Source: Lachnospiraceae bacterium (GTDB lineage Bacteria > Bacillota > Clostridia > Lachnospirales > Lachnospiraceae). Taken from it: DNA of 40,669 nt. Shown here one piece after another: positions 1-7,156 of this stretch. Made by a program: the position numbers and the translations under genes. Below the pieces are notes generated by a model that did not search any database, was not told where the DNA came from, and was given only the letters and a program-made list of their open reading frames with translations. The stretch spans positions 1 to 40,669 of the forward strand of contig JAGBBW010000113.1 in NCBI GenBank assembly GCA_017938285.1, in the 5' to 3' direction. Every line of letters starts with the position of its first letter. The stretch's first letter is position 1.

Positions 1-170
1 ATAGCCGTACATTTCCTGGTGCGTGGCAATCACTTTTATCGGCATGTTCGACAAGAACGAACTGTTGTAGGAAGAGCTAGGCGGACATGGATATTTTCTC
101 TCCAAAAACTACCAGAACCGTAAAATAGTGTGAACAGTAACGAGCCTGCCCACACAGAAATCTGTTCTTT

Positions 171-213
171 CGCACTCCGACAGCAAGTATCTGAGTGCTC
201 TGTGAACATTAAC
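171..213 (-). repeat. Dispersed 43-bp repeat, copy 1
   Basis: Read on the minus strand from 213 to 171, this stretch matches 21453..21495 (plus strand) at 39 of 43 positions; all four differences are single substitutions. It begins on the stop codon of the ABC permease. Arms GCACTC and GAGTGC form a perfect 6-bp inverted repeat inside this copy. A second GTTACTGTTCACA block lies at 129..141 in the same orientation. No coding function is apparent. It is probably a member of an intergenic repeat family. Confidence 0.75.
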
Positions 214-997
214 CTGCAATATCCCGTTTTCCATACACAACACCTGCTGCCACGGCCGAAACTGCCGTCACAACCAGACCGATAACAATACAGCCAGCCT
301 CCATACCGCTTTTGCTGAACAAATCTGCCGCATTGCAGTAATAAAACGGTGTCATATATTTCGCTCCTTCCAGGTCCGGTACAATCCGGCACATCACATC
401 CAGCAGGTACAACAGAATCGAAAGTCCCAACGCCATACCAATCTGCTTTTTCTTTGTACAGGCTGAAACCAGGAAACACACACTGCCAAGCTCCAACTGC
501 ATCAGTAGGGATAACACATGATACAACACATATTCTTTCCAGGCAAATTCTCCACCAATGATTCCAATTCCCGTCATTTCAAACAGTATTCCAATTACGT
601 TGAACGCCAGTATCAGCGTCACCAGTGCCACATATTTTGATATGACAATCCTGTTCCTCCCTAATGGAAGGGTATGTAAAAATTCTGCGGTATGTCCCTC
701 TTCCTCCTTGGACAGCAGCGCTGCTCCGGTCATTGCCGCAAACATGGCACCGCCCAGAGAAAAAATCAGACTGATTTCTGCTGCATAAAATCCTTCCAGC
801 TTCGCAATGCTGATTTTGTCCATGCCAAAAGCCGTGGCAAAACTGCCCATTCCGGCAAAGCTTTCTGCCATCTGCTCCATGCTCTCCGCCACGCTGTCAA
901 ACATAAGCACGCAGCCGCAGCAGCAGATTCCTACTGCCAGACAAAAAATCAGCCAGACTTTACTGTTCTGTTTCCACTCATGCTTCCATATCACCAC
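209..997 (-). CDS. ABC-2 type transporter permease subunit
   Basis: Membrane subunit of an ABC exporter, paired with the ATPase encoded just upstream. The 262-residue protein has about six hydrophobic segments: one near the N-terminus (WLIFCLAVGICCCGCVL), one after a soluble stretch (ISLIFSLGGAMFAAMTGAALL), and several to the C-terminal end. The sequence EEEGHTAEFLHTLPLGRNRI between segments 2 and 3 is typical of ABC-2 permeases. I chose the GTG at 997 because AGGAGG lies 9 bases upstream; a longer open frame reaches 1054 without a better site. It overlaps the ATPase gene by 20 bases, so translation is probably coupled. It is the last gene of the LytTR-DUF3021-ABC operon. The substrate is unknown; a peptide, bacteriocin or drug would fit this operon type. 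Confidence 0.85.
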   Translation of the reverse strand: MVIWKHEWKQNSKVWLIFCLAVGICCCGCVLMFDSVAESMEQMAESFAGMGSFATAFGMDKISIAKLEGFYAAEISLIFSLGGAMFAAMTGAALLSKEEEGHTAEFLHTLPLGRNRIVISKYVALVTLILAFNVIGILFEMTGIGIIGGEFAWKEYVLYHVLSLLMQLELGSVCFLVSACTKKKQIGMALGLSILLYLLDVMCRIVPDLEGAKYMTPFYYCNAADLFSKSGMEAGCIVIGLVVTAVSAVAAGVVYGKRDIAG

Positions 998-1826
998 TTC
1001 GCTGCACCTCCTCATAATAATGCATAAAAATCTCCTCCAGGGACGGCTCCTCAATCAACACATCCTCCACTGCCATTTTCTGAAGCTTTCCCAGCAGTTC
1101 CTGCACATTTCCCTCATAGGAAAACCGTTCTTCCCTTCCATTTCTGACAATCCTCACCTGACGCAGGTTGCTCCTGGTCAGATTGTCAATGGAGTCCACC
1201 GTTACAATGTTTCCCTCCTTAATAAAAGCTGCATTCCGGCAGTATTTTTTTACTTCCGACAACACATGGGAAGAAAGAAAACAGGTGGTTCCTTTCTTGT
1301 TTGCCTCCTGTAAAAGCCCAAAAAACACATCCTGCATAAGAGGGTCCAGTCCGGAGGTTGGCTCATCCAGAATCAAAAGCTCCGGCTCATGCTGCATGGC
1401 GCAGACAATGCTGACCTTTTTCCGGTTGCCCAGAGACAATTCTTCGATTTTTTTCTGCAGCGGAACTTCCAGTGCCTCACATAATCTGGCAGCTTCCCTG
1501 TCACAGTTTACTCCTCTTGCCTCTGCCGCAAAACGTATTACATCCTTTACCTTCATTCCGGAATAAAACATGGTCTCTGATGGCATGTAACCAATATGCC
1601 GCAGTGTTTCCCTCTGTCCCGGATAACGGTTATCCAGTAAAGAAATACTTCCTTCCTGATACCGGATCAGTCCCAGCATACACCGGATGGTGGTGGATTT
1701 TCCTGCTCCGTTCGGGCCAAGAAAAGCAAACATATCTCCCTGCCCTACGGCAAAACTGACCTCCTTCACTCCCCGGTGTTTCCCATACTGTTTCGTCAAG
1801 CCTTTAATTTCAATCACATTCCCCAT
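978..1826 (-). CDS. ABC transporter ATP-binding protein
   Basis: Cytoplasmic ATPase that drives the permease encoded downstream. Length (282 aa) is usual for ABC-2 partner ATPases. Walker A is GPNGAGKST (about residues 38-46), the signature is LSLGNRKK in place of the canonical LSGGQ, and Walker B with the following loop is LLILDEPTSGLDP. The H-loop lies in FLSSHVLSEV. The C-terminal 70 residues form the extension seen in drug and bacteriocin exporters. GGAG lies 8 bases before the ATG at 1826. The start overlaps the end of the DUF3021 gene by 17 bases. The family call is firm, the substrate is not. Confidence 0.93.
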   Translation of the reverse strand: MGNVIEIKGLTKQYGKHRGVKEVSFAVGQGDMFAFLGPNGAGKSTTIRCMLGLIRYQEGSISLLDNRYPGQRETLRHIGYMPSETMFYSGMKVKDVIRFAAEARGVNCDREAARLCEALEVPLQKKIEELSLGNRKKVSIVCAMQHEPELLILDEPTSGLDPLMQDVFFGLLQEANKKGTTCFLSSHVLSEVKKYCRNAAFIKEGNIVTVDSIDNLTRSNLRQVRIVRNGREERFSYEGNVQELLGKLQKMAVEDVLIEEPSLEEIFMHYYEEVQRSGDMEA

Positions 1827-2286
1827 GCTCTCTGCTCCTTTCCTGAAAAGCTTTTAAATCTTCATTTAATGCTTTCGTATCCCCCAGCCGTTTTATTTTG
1901 TACATCCAGTAAGCACAAATATACGCCAGTAAAACATAGATATAAAACAATCCCAATGTCCCCATTGACTCATCAAACCACTTTCCCAGATATGCCACAA
2001 CCGTATACAGCCCGGAACAAAACGCAGAATAGAAAAAAGTCTTTCTGGTAAATGTATCCCCTTCATCAAAATTGGAGAATACATATACCTGCAGATACCC
2101 CATGGCATAGGTCGAAAAAATCATTTCCACCATGTGAATAATGCTTGCTTCCCATACTCCCTGAAAAATACGGTACAGGAAATAAAAAAATAAAAAGCAT
2201 AAAAAGTAAAGTGCTGCCTTCAGCTCAATTCCGGCCTCTTTTGCAAAGAAAATAAGCAGTCTGTCCTTTTTTTTCTTTAAATCCAC
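1810..2286 (-). CDS. DUF3021 family membrane protein
   Basis: A 158-residue integral membrane protein with four predicted helices (such as ALYFLCFLFFYFLYRIF and IYVLLAYICAYWMYKI) and a charged C-terminal tail. DUF3021 proteins are commonly encoded next to LytTR regulators and are thought to modulate them at the membrane; that role is inferred from the family. I prefer the GTG at 2286 because AAGGGAGAG sits about 8 bases upstream. The GTG at 2295 has this site directly against it. The gene follows the LytTR gene almost without a gap and overlaps the ATPase gene. The order LytTR, DUF3021, ATPase, permease suggests a self-contained sensing and export unit. Confidence 0.8.
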   Translation of the reverse strand: MDLKKKKDRLLIFFAKEAGIELKAALYFLCFLFFYFLYRIFQGVWEASIIHMVEMIFSTYAMGYLQVYVFSNFDEGDTFTRKTFFYSAFCSGLYTVVAYLGKWFDESMGTLGLFYIYVLLAYICAYWMYKIKRLGDTKALNEDLKAFQERSREHGECD

Positions 2287-2291
2287 CTGTT

Positions 2292-2729
2292 TCACTCTCC
2301 CTTCAGTCTTCTCCGGAACCCGGATGCATACGTTCTGGAAATCAGAAGGTGCTCCCCATTCCTCATGGTTGCATCGATCCGGTTGGAAGAAAGACTTTTC
2401 AGACCGGCAATACAGTCAATGTTTATTATCATGGATTTGCTGCACCGGTAAAAGTTGATACCACATAACAGCGCCTCTGCTTTTGCCAGACTGTAATTGA
2501 TTTTGTAAACTTCCTCTTCTGTATAGGCATACGTTCTTCCGTCCACACTCTCCACATAGAAAATCTCCTCCGGATTCAGCACCACCTGAACACTGTCTTT
2601 CCAACCCAGAATCTTTTTTTCATCTTCCCTCATAAAAGCAAGTACCCGCATTACTTCTTCTGACAGGCTGACATAATTTAATATCAGCTCATCCTCACCC
2701 CGTTCCACCTGATTCACCGTATATTTCAT
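2292..2729 (-). CDS. LytTR-domain DNA-binding regulator
   Basis: Transcription factor of about 145 residues with no receiver domain. The N-terminal segment KYTVNQVERGEDE resembles the start of the small LytTR group. The LytTR domain covers roughly residues 45-143, with EEIFYVESVDGRTYAYTEEE and the conserved FYRCSKSMIINI segment. It probably binds direct repeats near its own promoter and controls the ABC exporter behind it. The start is uncertain. ATG 2729 matches the family N-terminus, but a GTG at 2747 with AAAGGA upstream is also possible and would add six residues. First gene of the operon. Confidence 0.85.
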   Translation of the reverse strand: MKYTVNQVERGEDELILNYVSLSEEVMRVLAFMREDEKKILGWKDSVQVVLNPEEIFYVESVDGRTYAYTEEEVYKINYSLAKAEALLCGINFYRCSKSMIINIDCIAGLKSLSSNRIDATMRNGEHLLISRTYASGFRRRLKGE

Positions 2730-2773
2730 ACTCCCTCTGTGCGCCACACGCTTTCCTTTCTTTTGTTTTTCTT

Positions 2774-2802
2774 AGTGTAACAGGGATTTCTCCCAGTGGC
2801 AA
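2774..2802 (-). promoter_or_regulatory. Sigma-A promoter of the LytTR-ABC operon
   Basis: On the minus strand a -35 TTGCCA (2797..2802) and a -10 TACACT (2774..2779) are separated by exactly 17 bases. The spacer contains a small dyad, GGGA-GAAA-TCCC, which could be a regulator site. Transcription should start near 2767, about 20-40 bases before the LytTR start. Confidence 0.65.
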
Positions 2803-2845
2803 GCTCCGAAACCGTAAGTGACACTTTTTCCGGCGCAAAATGCAC

Positions 2846-2886
2846 AAAAGGCTGTCGCAGGAAAACCATTCTGCGACAGCCTTTTT
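2846..2886 (-). terminator. Rho-independent terminator of the CmpB-like gene
   Basis: A perfect 15-bp stem (2846..2860 with 2871..2885) and a 10-base loop directly follow the stop codon at 2901 on the minus strand. Both flanks are T-rich in their own direction, so it could work both ways. The only gene ending here is on the minus strand. Confidence 0.85.
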
Positions 2887-2900
2887 CACTGTTTCTTATT

Positions 2901-3992
2901 CTATTTCCCAAACTCCATATTTGCGTAAATCCGTTCCATCCTCTCATTATGGAACCGCTCATCCAGAAATTCTTCCACTGCGTTGGATGGTTCCAGCCCT
3001 TCCAGCCGTTCCGACCACCGCCCTACGGCTGCCAGTGACACCAGACTGTTAAAAATGAAAAATACGGTAAAACACCAGGTAATCGCCTTGCCCCAGGCAT
3101 TCGGAATTCTCAGAATCCACTTTGCCATACGGGGATACATATCTTTAATCCACCAGACCCCAAGGAATCCCCAGAAAAAAGAATATAACAGGCAGATACG
3201 CCCATTTAAGTTAAATGGTACTCCGCTGTAATCCCAGGAGCGGGAACCAAATAACATCTCCTGTCCCCAGGAACAAAGGTATTCCACAACGCTGCCCACC
3301 AGCATACCGCCTAAAAAGGAAATCCAGGCACCCTTATTCCGGAATTTATACAGACAGCCGCTCAGTGCCACCGCTCCTGCTCCATACAGCAGATTAAACG
3401 GTCCATATACCAGTCCGGACCTGCTTTCCAGATATCCATTCCGCAGCAGACACCAGAGCAGTTCAATGACAACACCGGCAAAGCTTCCGATAAAACAGAC
3501 CAGAAGCAGTTTATATGTATTCAGTCCCTGGGCAAAATGACCCGATTCGCTTTCCTTTACATCAATCGTTGTATTCGCAGGTGCATTCGGCAAAAACCTG
3601 CGTTTCTTTCTTTGATTGGTAATATCCTTGCTGCGGGCACTGAGTTCATCACTGACAGCGTAGGTCTGCGCCATTGCCCTGGACATATTGGCGGCAGCAC
3701 GTTTTAAGGATTCCACCTGTTGTTCCACTTCTGAAAAATCTTCCATCTCCGTCATTTGCGGATAGAACTCCTCTGCTTTGTTTTTCGTCTGCTCAGCAAT
3801 CTCCTGTAATTCCAGACTAAACTTCTCAATATTGGATATGTACGCATTCTCTGGCAGATGTTTTTCCTGATTCTGAAGTTCCATTTTCTTTTTTCTCATG
3901 TAACTATTCCCTCTTTCCTGTAACATAACAAAAACTATGACACATATCCCAAACAAATACATGCCATAGTATACTAATAGAATCTCAATCAT
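2901..3992 (-). CDS. Putative ABC transporter permease, CmpB/type IV family membrane protein
   Basis: Membrane protein of 363 residues. The C-terminal two thirds matches the family often named putative ABC-transporter type IV (PF06541, CmpB), with about five helices and the segments GLVYGPFNLLYGAGA, FLGGMLVGSVVEYLCSW and WDYSGVPFNLNGRICLLYS. These proteins have no proven transport role. The first 25 residues form one extra helix, followed by a charged, probably coiled-coil region (about 30-120). The start is doubtful. The ATG at 3992 has a weak ribosome site, while an ATG at 3899 (MRKKKMELQ) has AGAGGG at good distance and would remove the first helix. Transcribed alone, with a strong terminator behind it. 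Confidence 0.75.
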   Translation of the reverse strand: MIEILLVYYGMYLFGICVIVFVMLQERGNSYMRKKKMELQNQEKHLPENAYISNIEKFSLELQEIAEQTKNKAEEFYPQMTEMEDFSEVEQQVESLKRAAANMSRAMAQTYAVSDELSARSKDITNQRKKRRFLPNAPANTTIDVKESESGHFAQGLNTYKLLLVCFIGSFAGVVIELLWCLLRNGYLESRSGLVYGPFNLLYGAGAVALSGCLYKFRNKGAWISFLGGMLVGSVVEYLCSWGQEMLFGSRSWDYSGVPFNLNGRICLLYSFFWGFLGVWWIKDMYPRMAKWILRIPNAWGKAITWCFTVFFIFNSLVSLAAVGRWSERLEGLEPSNAVEEFLDERFHNERMERIYANMEFGK

Positions 3993-4005
3993 ATCTCAAC
4001 TTAAA

Positions 4006-4021
4006 TTCAACTTTTGTTGAA
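4006..4021. promoter_or_regulatory. 16-bp palindrome upstream of the CmpB-like gene
   Basis: TTCAAC-TTTT-GTTGAA is a perfect inverted repeat 14 bases before the longer start at 3992. It could be an operator or a small mRNA hairpin. No matching regulator is identifiable. Confidence 0.4.
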
Positions 4022-4051
4022 CTTTACTGTCTCACGCCATCCACCTACGAA

Positions 4052-4240
4052 TCATTGGCTCTGCATCTTTGCGTCTGGCTCTTCAATAATATTTACTTTC
4101 ATATCCTGTATTTCAATCAATGTTTCATTTTTACATTTCGGACAAAATAGAGGATAATTTTTCAACAAGGTATCCTTTCTTATCTTATTCCTCGTCTTAT
4201 TCCCACATATCGGGCACTTCACCCATTCTGTATTTAACAT
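4052..4240 (-). CDS. Cysteine-rich KTR-domain zinc-binding protein
   Basis: A 62-residue protein with two CxxC pairs (CPICGNKTRNKIRKDT and FCPKCKNETLI) that should bind one zinc ion. The WVKCPICGNKTR...KDT...LKNYPLFCPKC pattern is that of the cysteine-rich KTR family (PF14205), often found near conjugative transposons. Function is unknown. The ATG at 4240 follows GGGGTGAAGTGTG. It lies 45 bases behind the winged-helix regulator gene and is probably its operon partner. The family's link with mobile DNA, together with the DUF4143 ATPase, suggests acquired DNA, but no integrase or transfer gene is seen. Confidence 0.75.
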   Translation of the reverse strand: MLNTEWVKCPICGNKTRNKIRKDTLLKNYPLFCPKCKNETLIEIQDMKVNIIEEPDAKMQSQ

Positions 4241-4285
4241 CACACTTCACCCCTTTACCAGAATCCCAGAACAAACTCTCTTTAT

Positions 4286-4990
4286 CTACTCACATGGCGA
4301 TGATATTATACTAATTTGTCTCGCACGTCTTCCTTCGTCCGGCTCCTTAGACATATATTTCATCGCAACTTCATAAGCTTCCGTAAAAAACTTTTTAAAC
4401 TCTTCGTCTGTCAACATCAGAGTAACTCCTGTCATCATATACAAATCTTTTCGAGGATTTGCATTACCACTGGCAAAATACTTCGCAAAGGAAGTACATA
4501 TACTCATTATAGATGTCTGAATCGCTAATCCGTTATCATCTTCAATTGACAAGGGCTTCTCATTTAGTTGATAAACGCTTTCAATCGTTCCCCTTATCCT
4601 ATTTTCTTCTGCAACAATAATCACTGAATTATCTGCCAGAATTTTTACATGACGATACAGGCTTGGCGTTGGAACATCACTAAGCTTTCCTTTCATTTCC
4701 TTTACCGTTCCCTTCCCATGTATCATCAGAAACTGTATAATCCGGGCTGCCGTCACCTTTTTCAACTGCTCATAATCGTCCAGGGAATGTAACTGAAACC
4801 GTAGCTGCCTTGGATCTGTCAGATTCCGGTATTCCTCAAACAGTTCCTCCCGTTTCCGGTCAATTCCTTCATTCAAGCTGCGCAAATCCAGCATGAAATC
4901 AAACACATAATCGCTGGTAATTATGCAGCTTTCTTCCGGGAGGATACGTTCCGTTACATAATCACAAAGCTTTGATGTCCGGAAACTCAA
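4286..4990 (-). CDS. Winged-helix (ArsR/PadR-like) transcriptional regulator
   Basis: The frame encodes 234 residues. A winged helix lies at about 78-150: VTAARIIQFLMIHGKGTVKE, then PTPSLYRHVKILADNSVI as the recognition helix, then a wing with RGTIESVYQL. The C-terminal 80 residues are helical with LMLTDEEFKKFFTEAYE, a pattern I associate with small ArsR-type regulators of Firmicutes with an effector domain. The start is unresolved. The frame opens with a TTG at 4990 without a clear ribosome site, and internal ATGs also lack one. The first 75 residues do not resemble the usual start of the family. They may be a genuine extra domain or a fusion scar. It follows the ATPase gene by about 20 bases. 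Confidence 0.7.
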   Translation of the reverse strand: MSFRTSKLCDYVTERILPEESCIITSDYVFDFMLDLRSLNEGIDRKREELFEEYRNLTDPRQLRFQLHSLDDYEQLKKVTAARIIQFLMIHGKGTVKEMKGKLSDVPTPSLYRHVKILADNSVIIVAEENRIRGTIESVYQLNEKPLSIEDDNGLAIQTSIMSICTSFAKYFASGNANPRKDLYMMTGVTLMLTDEEFKKFFTEAYEVAMKYMSKEPDEGRRARQISIISSPCE

Positions 4991-5009
4991 ACTGAGATAA
5001 ATATAAACT

Positions 5010-6212
5010 CTACCCCTGTTCTTCTGTTAAAAATTTCAACACATTTTTATGAATAATCCCATCCCGCGAAAAATCCATTTTGTCAAATGACAATACAAAT
5101 TTCGGATAATTATCCGGCACTTCAGCAAAAGCTCCGAATTCCCTCTGTATTACCTTTTCATCATAAAGATAATATGCCACCTGATAATATTCCTTTTGAT
5201 TATCTTTTATTGCAACAAAATCTACCTCGCCTGTTCTCGTCTTACCAACATAAACCTCATATCCACGAATCAACAATTCAATATATACCACATTTTCCAA
5301 CAGCGCTCCCATTTCCAATTTAAATCCTGAATTTCGTATTCTTCCCAGACCCATATCCGTCAGATAATATTTATCCATTCTGGTCAAAATATGCCTGCCC
5401 CGGATATCATATCTGCAGGCTTTCGTCATAATAAAGGACGCTGTAATATTTTCCACATAATTATAAATAGTCTCTTTGGAAACCTTTCGGTCTATACTCA
5501 AAAAATAGTCTGACATGGATTTAGGTGAAAATGTCTGTGACGGATTACATACCAGATATTCTATAACTCTGCCAAAAAGTTCAATATCTTTGATTCCTGC
5601 CCGCTGCACAATATCCTTTAATACAATGGAATCATATACATCTCTCAAAAAGGTTTTCGTCTGCTCCTCATTCTCCATAAGAAACCTCTGCGGCAGTCCA
5701 CCCCACTGCATATAGTCCAGCAACAACTCATCACCGGCTTCACTGACCTTGATTTCTTTTAATTCACATACTTCTTTAAAAGAAAAGGGATATACCGAAA
5801 ACTGTACATATCTTCCCGACAAAAATGTCGCTAATTCTCCTGAAAGTAATTTTCCGTTCGAACCAGTAATAAAAATACTTGTATTATATTTCATTTTTAA
5901 AGAATTAATGACCCTTTCAAACTCCGGAATCACCTGAATCTCATCAAAAAAAAGATAATACTTTTCCTCGGAGACCAGTCTTTCTTTTATATATTCGTAT
6001 AAATCCGTTCCGGTCCGAAGAAAAGAGTAATCATAATCTTCAAAATTGACATAGAGTATCTGCGATCTTTTTATTCCTTCCCCTCGTAGTTCCTCCATTA
6101 TCTGAGCAAGCAGAACAGATTTCCCACATCTTCTGATTCCTGTAATAACTTTAATCAGGTCCTTATGATAAAAACCTCTGATTTTCTTTAAGTATTGTTC
6201 TCTTTTCACCAT
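5010..6212 (-). CDS. AAA+ ATPase with DUF4143 domain
   Basis: A 400-residue protein. An N-terminal P-loop domain has Walker A GIRRCGKS (residues 25-32) and Walker B YLFFDEIQVI. A sensor region lies in SIFITGSNGKLLSGELATF. The C-terminal DUF4143 part ends in TRTGEVDFVAIKDNQKEYYQV, which resembles a PD-(D/E)XK nuclease fold whose usual lysine is replaced. These proteins are widespread in anaerobes; the role is unproven, with defence and addiction proposed. ATG 6212 follows AGAGGTG by about 6 bases, whereas the frame extends to a GTG inside that site. The promoter at 6231..6259 gives an extremely short leader, and two large dyads upstream imply regulation. Confidence 0.88.
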   Translation of the reverse strand: MVKREQYLKKIRGFYHKDLIKVITGIRRCGKSVLLAQIMEELRGEGIKRSQILYVNFEDYDYSFLRTGTDLYEYIKERLVSEEKYYLFFDEIQVIPEFERVINSLKMKYNTSIFITGSNGKLLSGELATFLSGRYVQFSVYPFSFKEVCELKEIKVSEAGDELLLDYMQWGGLPQRFLMENEEQTKTFLRDVYDSIVLKDIVQRAGIKDIELFGRVIEYLVCNPSQTFSPKSMSDYFLSIDRKVSKETIYNYVENITASFIMTKACRYDIRGRHILTRMDKYYLTDMGLGRIRNSGFKLEMGALLENVVYIELLIRGYEVYVGKTRTGEVDFVAIKDNQKEYYQVAYYLYDEKVIQREFGAFAEVPDNYPKFVLSFDKMDFSRDGIIHKNVLKFLTEEQG

Positions 6213-6230
6213 AAAAATCACCTCTTTTTT

Positions 6231-6259
6231 ATCATAAAACCAAATTCTACTCTTGTCAA
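6231..6259 (-). promoter_or_regulatory. Strong sigma-A promoter of the DUF4143 operon
   Basis: Minus strand: consensus -35 TTGACA (6254..6259), 17-base spacer, -10 TATGAT (6231..6236). Predicted transcription start is about 6224, almost on the ribosome site, so the leader would be only about 12 bases. A half-site CAGACTAT directly abuts the -35 box. Confidence 0.8.
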
Positions 6260-6295
6260 GATAGTCTGTTTATATCGTACTTATTTTTGATTTTT

Positions 6296-6330
6296 ATAGA
6301 GATAGTCTATTATCATTAGACTATCTCTAT
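6296..6330. promoter_or_regulatory. Perfect 14-bp dyad, site 1 upstream of the DUF4143 promoter
   Basis: ATAGAGATAGTCTA, a 7-base spacer, and its exact reverse complement. It lies 37 bases upstream of the -35 box. The T-rich tail is on the plus side, where no gene ends, so a terminator is unlikely. Best read as a binding site for a dimeric regulator, or a cruciform. Confidence 0.6.
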
Positions 6331-6338
6331 ATTTTTTT

Positions 6339-6367
6339 AAAATAGTCTACTGTAATTAGACCATTTT
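6339..6367. promoter_or_regulatory. Dyad site 2, same core and spacing
   Basis: AAAATAGTCTA, a 7-base spacer, and TAGACCATTTT. The arms match at 10 of 11 positions. Core TAGTCTA and spacer length are the same as in site 1, and the two centres are 40 bases apart, about four helix turns. This argues for cooperative binding of one regulator to both. Confidence 0.55.
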
Positions 6368-6417
6368 GATATTACTTTAAAGCAATCCCTTTTACACGCG
6401 ATATCTAATCGTTCGCT

Positions 6418-6870
6418 TTATATCTCCGTCAGCATCTTTCCCGGATTTTCCGCCGCTTTCACGTTACCAAATGCCTTGCTGATCACTCCCTCTTCATCAA
6501 TCAGATAGGTTGTCCTCACTACACCCATGGAAGTTTTTCCGCACATCGTCTTTTCCTTCCAGACATCATAGGCCTGAATTGCCACAAGCTCCGGGTCAGA
6601 CAACAAGGTAAACGGCAGACCGAACTTTTCTTCAAATTTTTTGTGGGATGCCACACTGTCTTTGCTGATTCCAATGACAACCGCACCTTTTTCCATAAAC
6701 TGTGGATACAGTTCTGCAAAACCGCAGGCCTGCCTGGAACAGCCGGAAGTGTTGTCCTTTGGATAAAAATATAACACCACCTTTTTACCTTTGTATTCCT
6801 CCAAGGTATGAATGGTTCCATTCTGGTCCGGCAGGGAAAATGCCGGTGCTTTTGTTCCAACCTCTAACAT
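6418..6870 (-). CDS. bcp: Thioredoxin-dependent peroxiredoxin, BCP type
   Basis: Cytoplasmic thiol peroxidase that reduces hydrogen peroxide and organic peroxides with electrons from thioredoxin. The 150-residue protein has the active site PKDNTSGCSRQACGF: peroxidatic Cys44 and, five residues on, the resolving Cys49 typical of the atypical two-cysteine Bcp group. The usual Pro before the Gly-Cys is Ser here (TSGC rather than TPGC), a tolerated change. The ATG at 6870 has GGAGG 9 bases upstream; the frame extends to 6900 without support. A 55-bp dispersed repeat lies just upstream. Probably a single-gene unit. Confidence 0.93.
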   Translation of the reverse strand: MLEVGTKAPAFSLPDQNGTIHTLEEYKGKKVVLYFYPKDNTSGCSRQACGFAELYPQFMEKGAVVIGISKDSVASHKKFEEKFGLPFTLLSDPELVAIQAYDVWKEKTMCGKTSMGVVRTTYLIDEEGVISKAFGNVKAAENPGKMLTEI

Positions 6871-6908
6871 AATTCTGTTTCCTCCTTTTTTCATGTCCAT
6901 TTGGGAAT

Positions 6909-6963
6909 CACTGATTAATTCATTGCTTCCTTAGAAGTCTCCGGCGAATCGCACGAATTTGCA
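6909..6963 (-). repeat. Dispersed 55-bp repeat, copy A
   Basis: On the minus strand this stretch matches 38486..38540 (plus strand) at 51 of 55 positions. The four differences are all transitions. It sits between the peroxiredoxin gene and a broken reading frame. In this copy the hairpin arm that flanks copy B is degraded. Confidence 0.8.
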
Positions 6964-7045
6964 CTATCTGTTTCATCAACGGCTGATTTCTTTTTATAGT
7001 ATTTTGTTGTATGTTCCGAAATTATACGGACAAACATCCCGGCAT

Positions 7046-7156
7046 TTATGACAGCGTAATCAAGAGGGAATGTCTGCCTATCGTTCCAAGACCTGCTACC
7101 TGGGCCACGTGCTTCTGGGAAATAACCGAACGCCAGCGGTTCGTATTGCTGTCCAT
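7046..7156 (-). pseudogene. Truncated fragment resembling an epoxyqueuosine reductase-like Fe-S protein
   Basis: A 36-codon frame whose ATG overlaps the stop codon of the acetyltransferase gene (TAATG). Its segment KHVAQVAGLGTIGRHSLLIT resembles the AGLG.IG...LL.T motif of QueG-like 4Fe-4S proteins, but the rest of such a protein is missing and the frame stops at once. It looks like a remnant cut down by deletion. A short dispersed repeat (6909..6963) lies beyond it. The motif is short, so the family is a suggestion only. Confidence 0.3.

Noticed and set aside
1-45. Minus-strand frame starting at 45 (MPIKVIATHQ) and running off the left edge
   Set aside because: Only 15 codons are visible and there is no ribosome site before the ATG, so it cannot be told from chance.
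6296-6337. Reading the 6296..6330 dyad as a terminator
   Set aside because: The T-run is on the plus side, where no gene ends; on the minus strand the stem is not followed by T residues.
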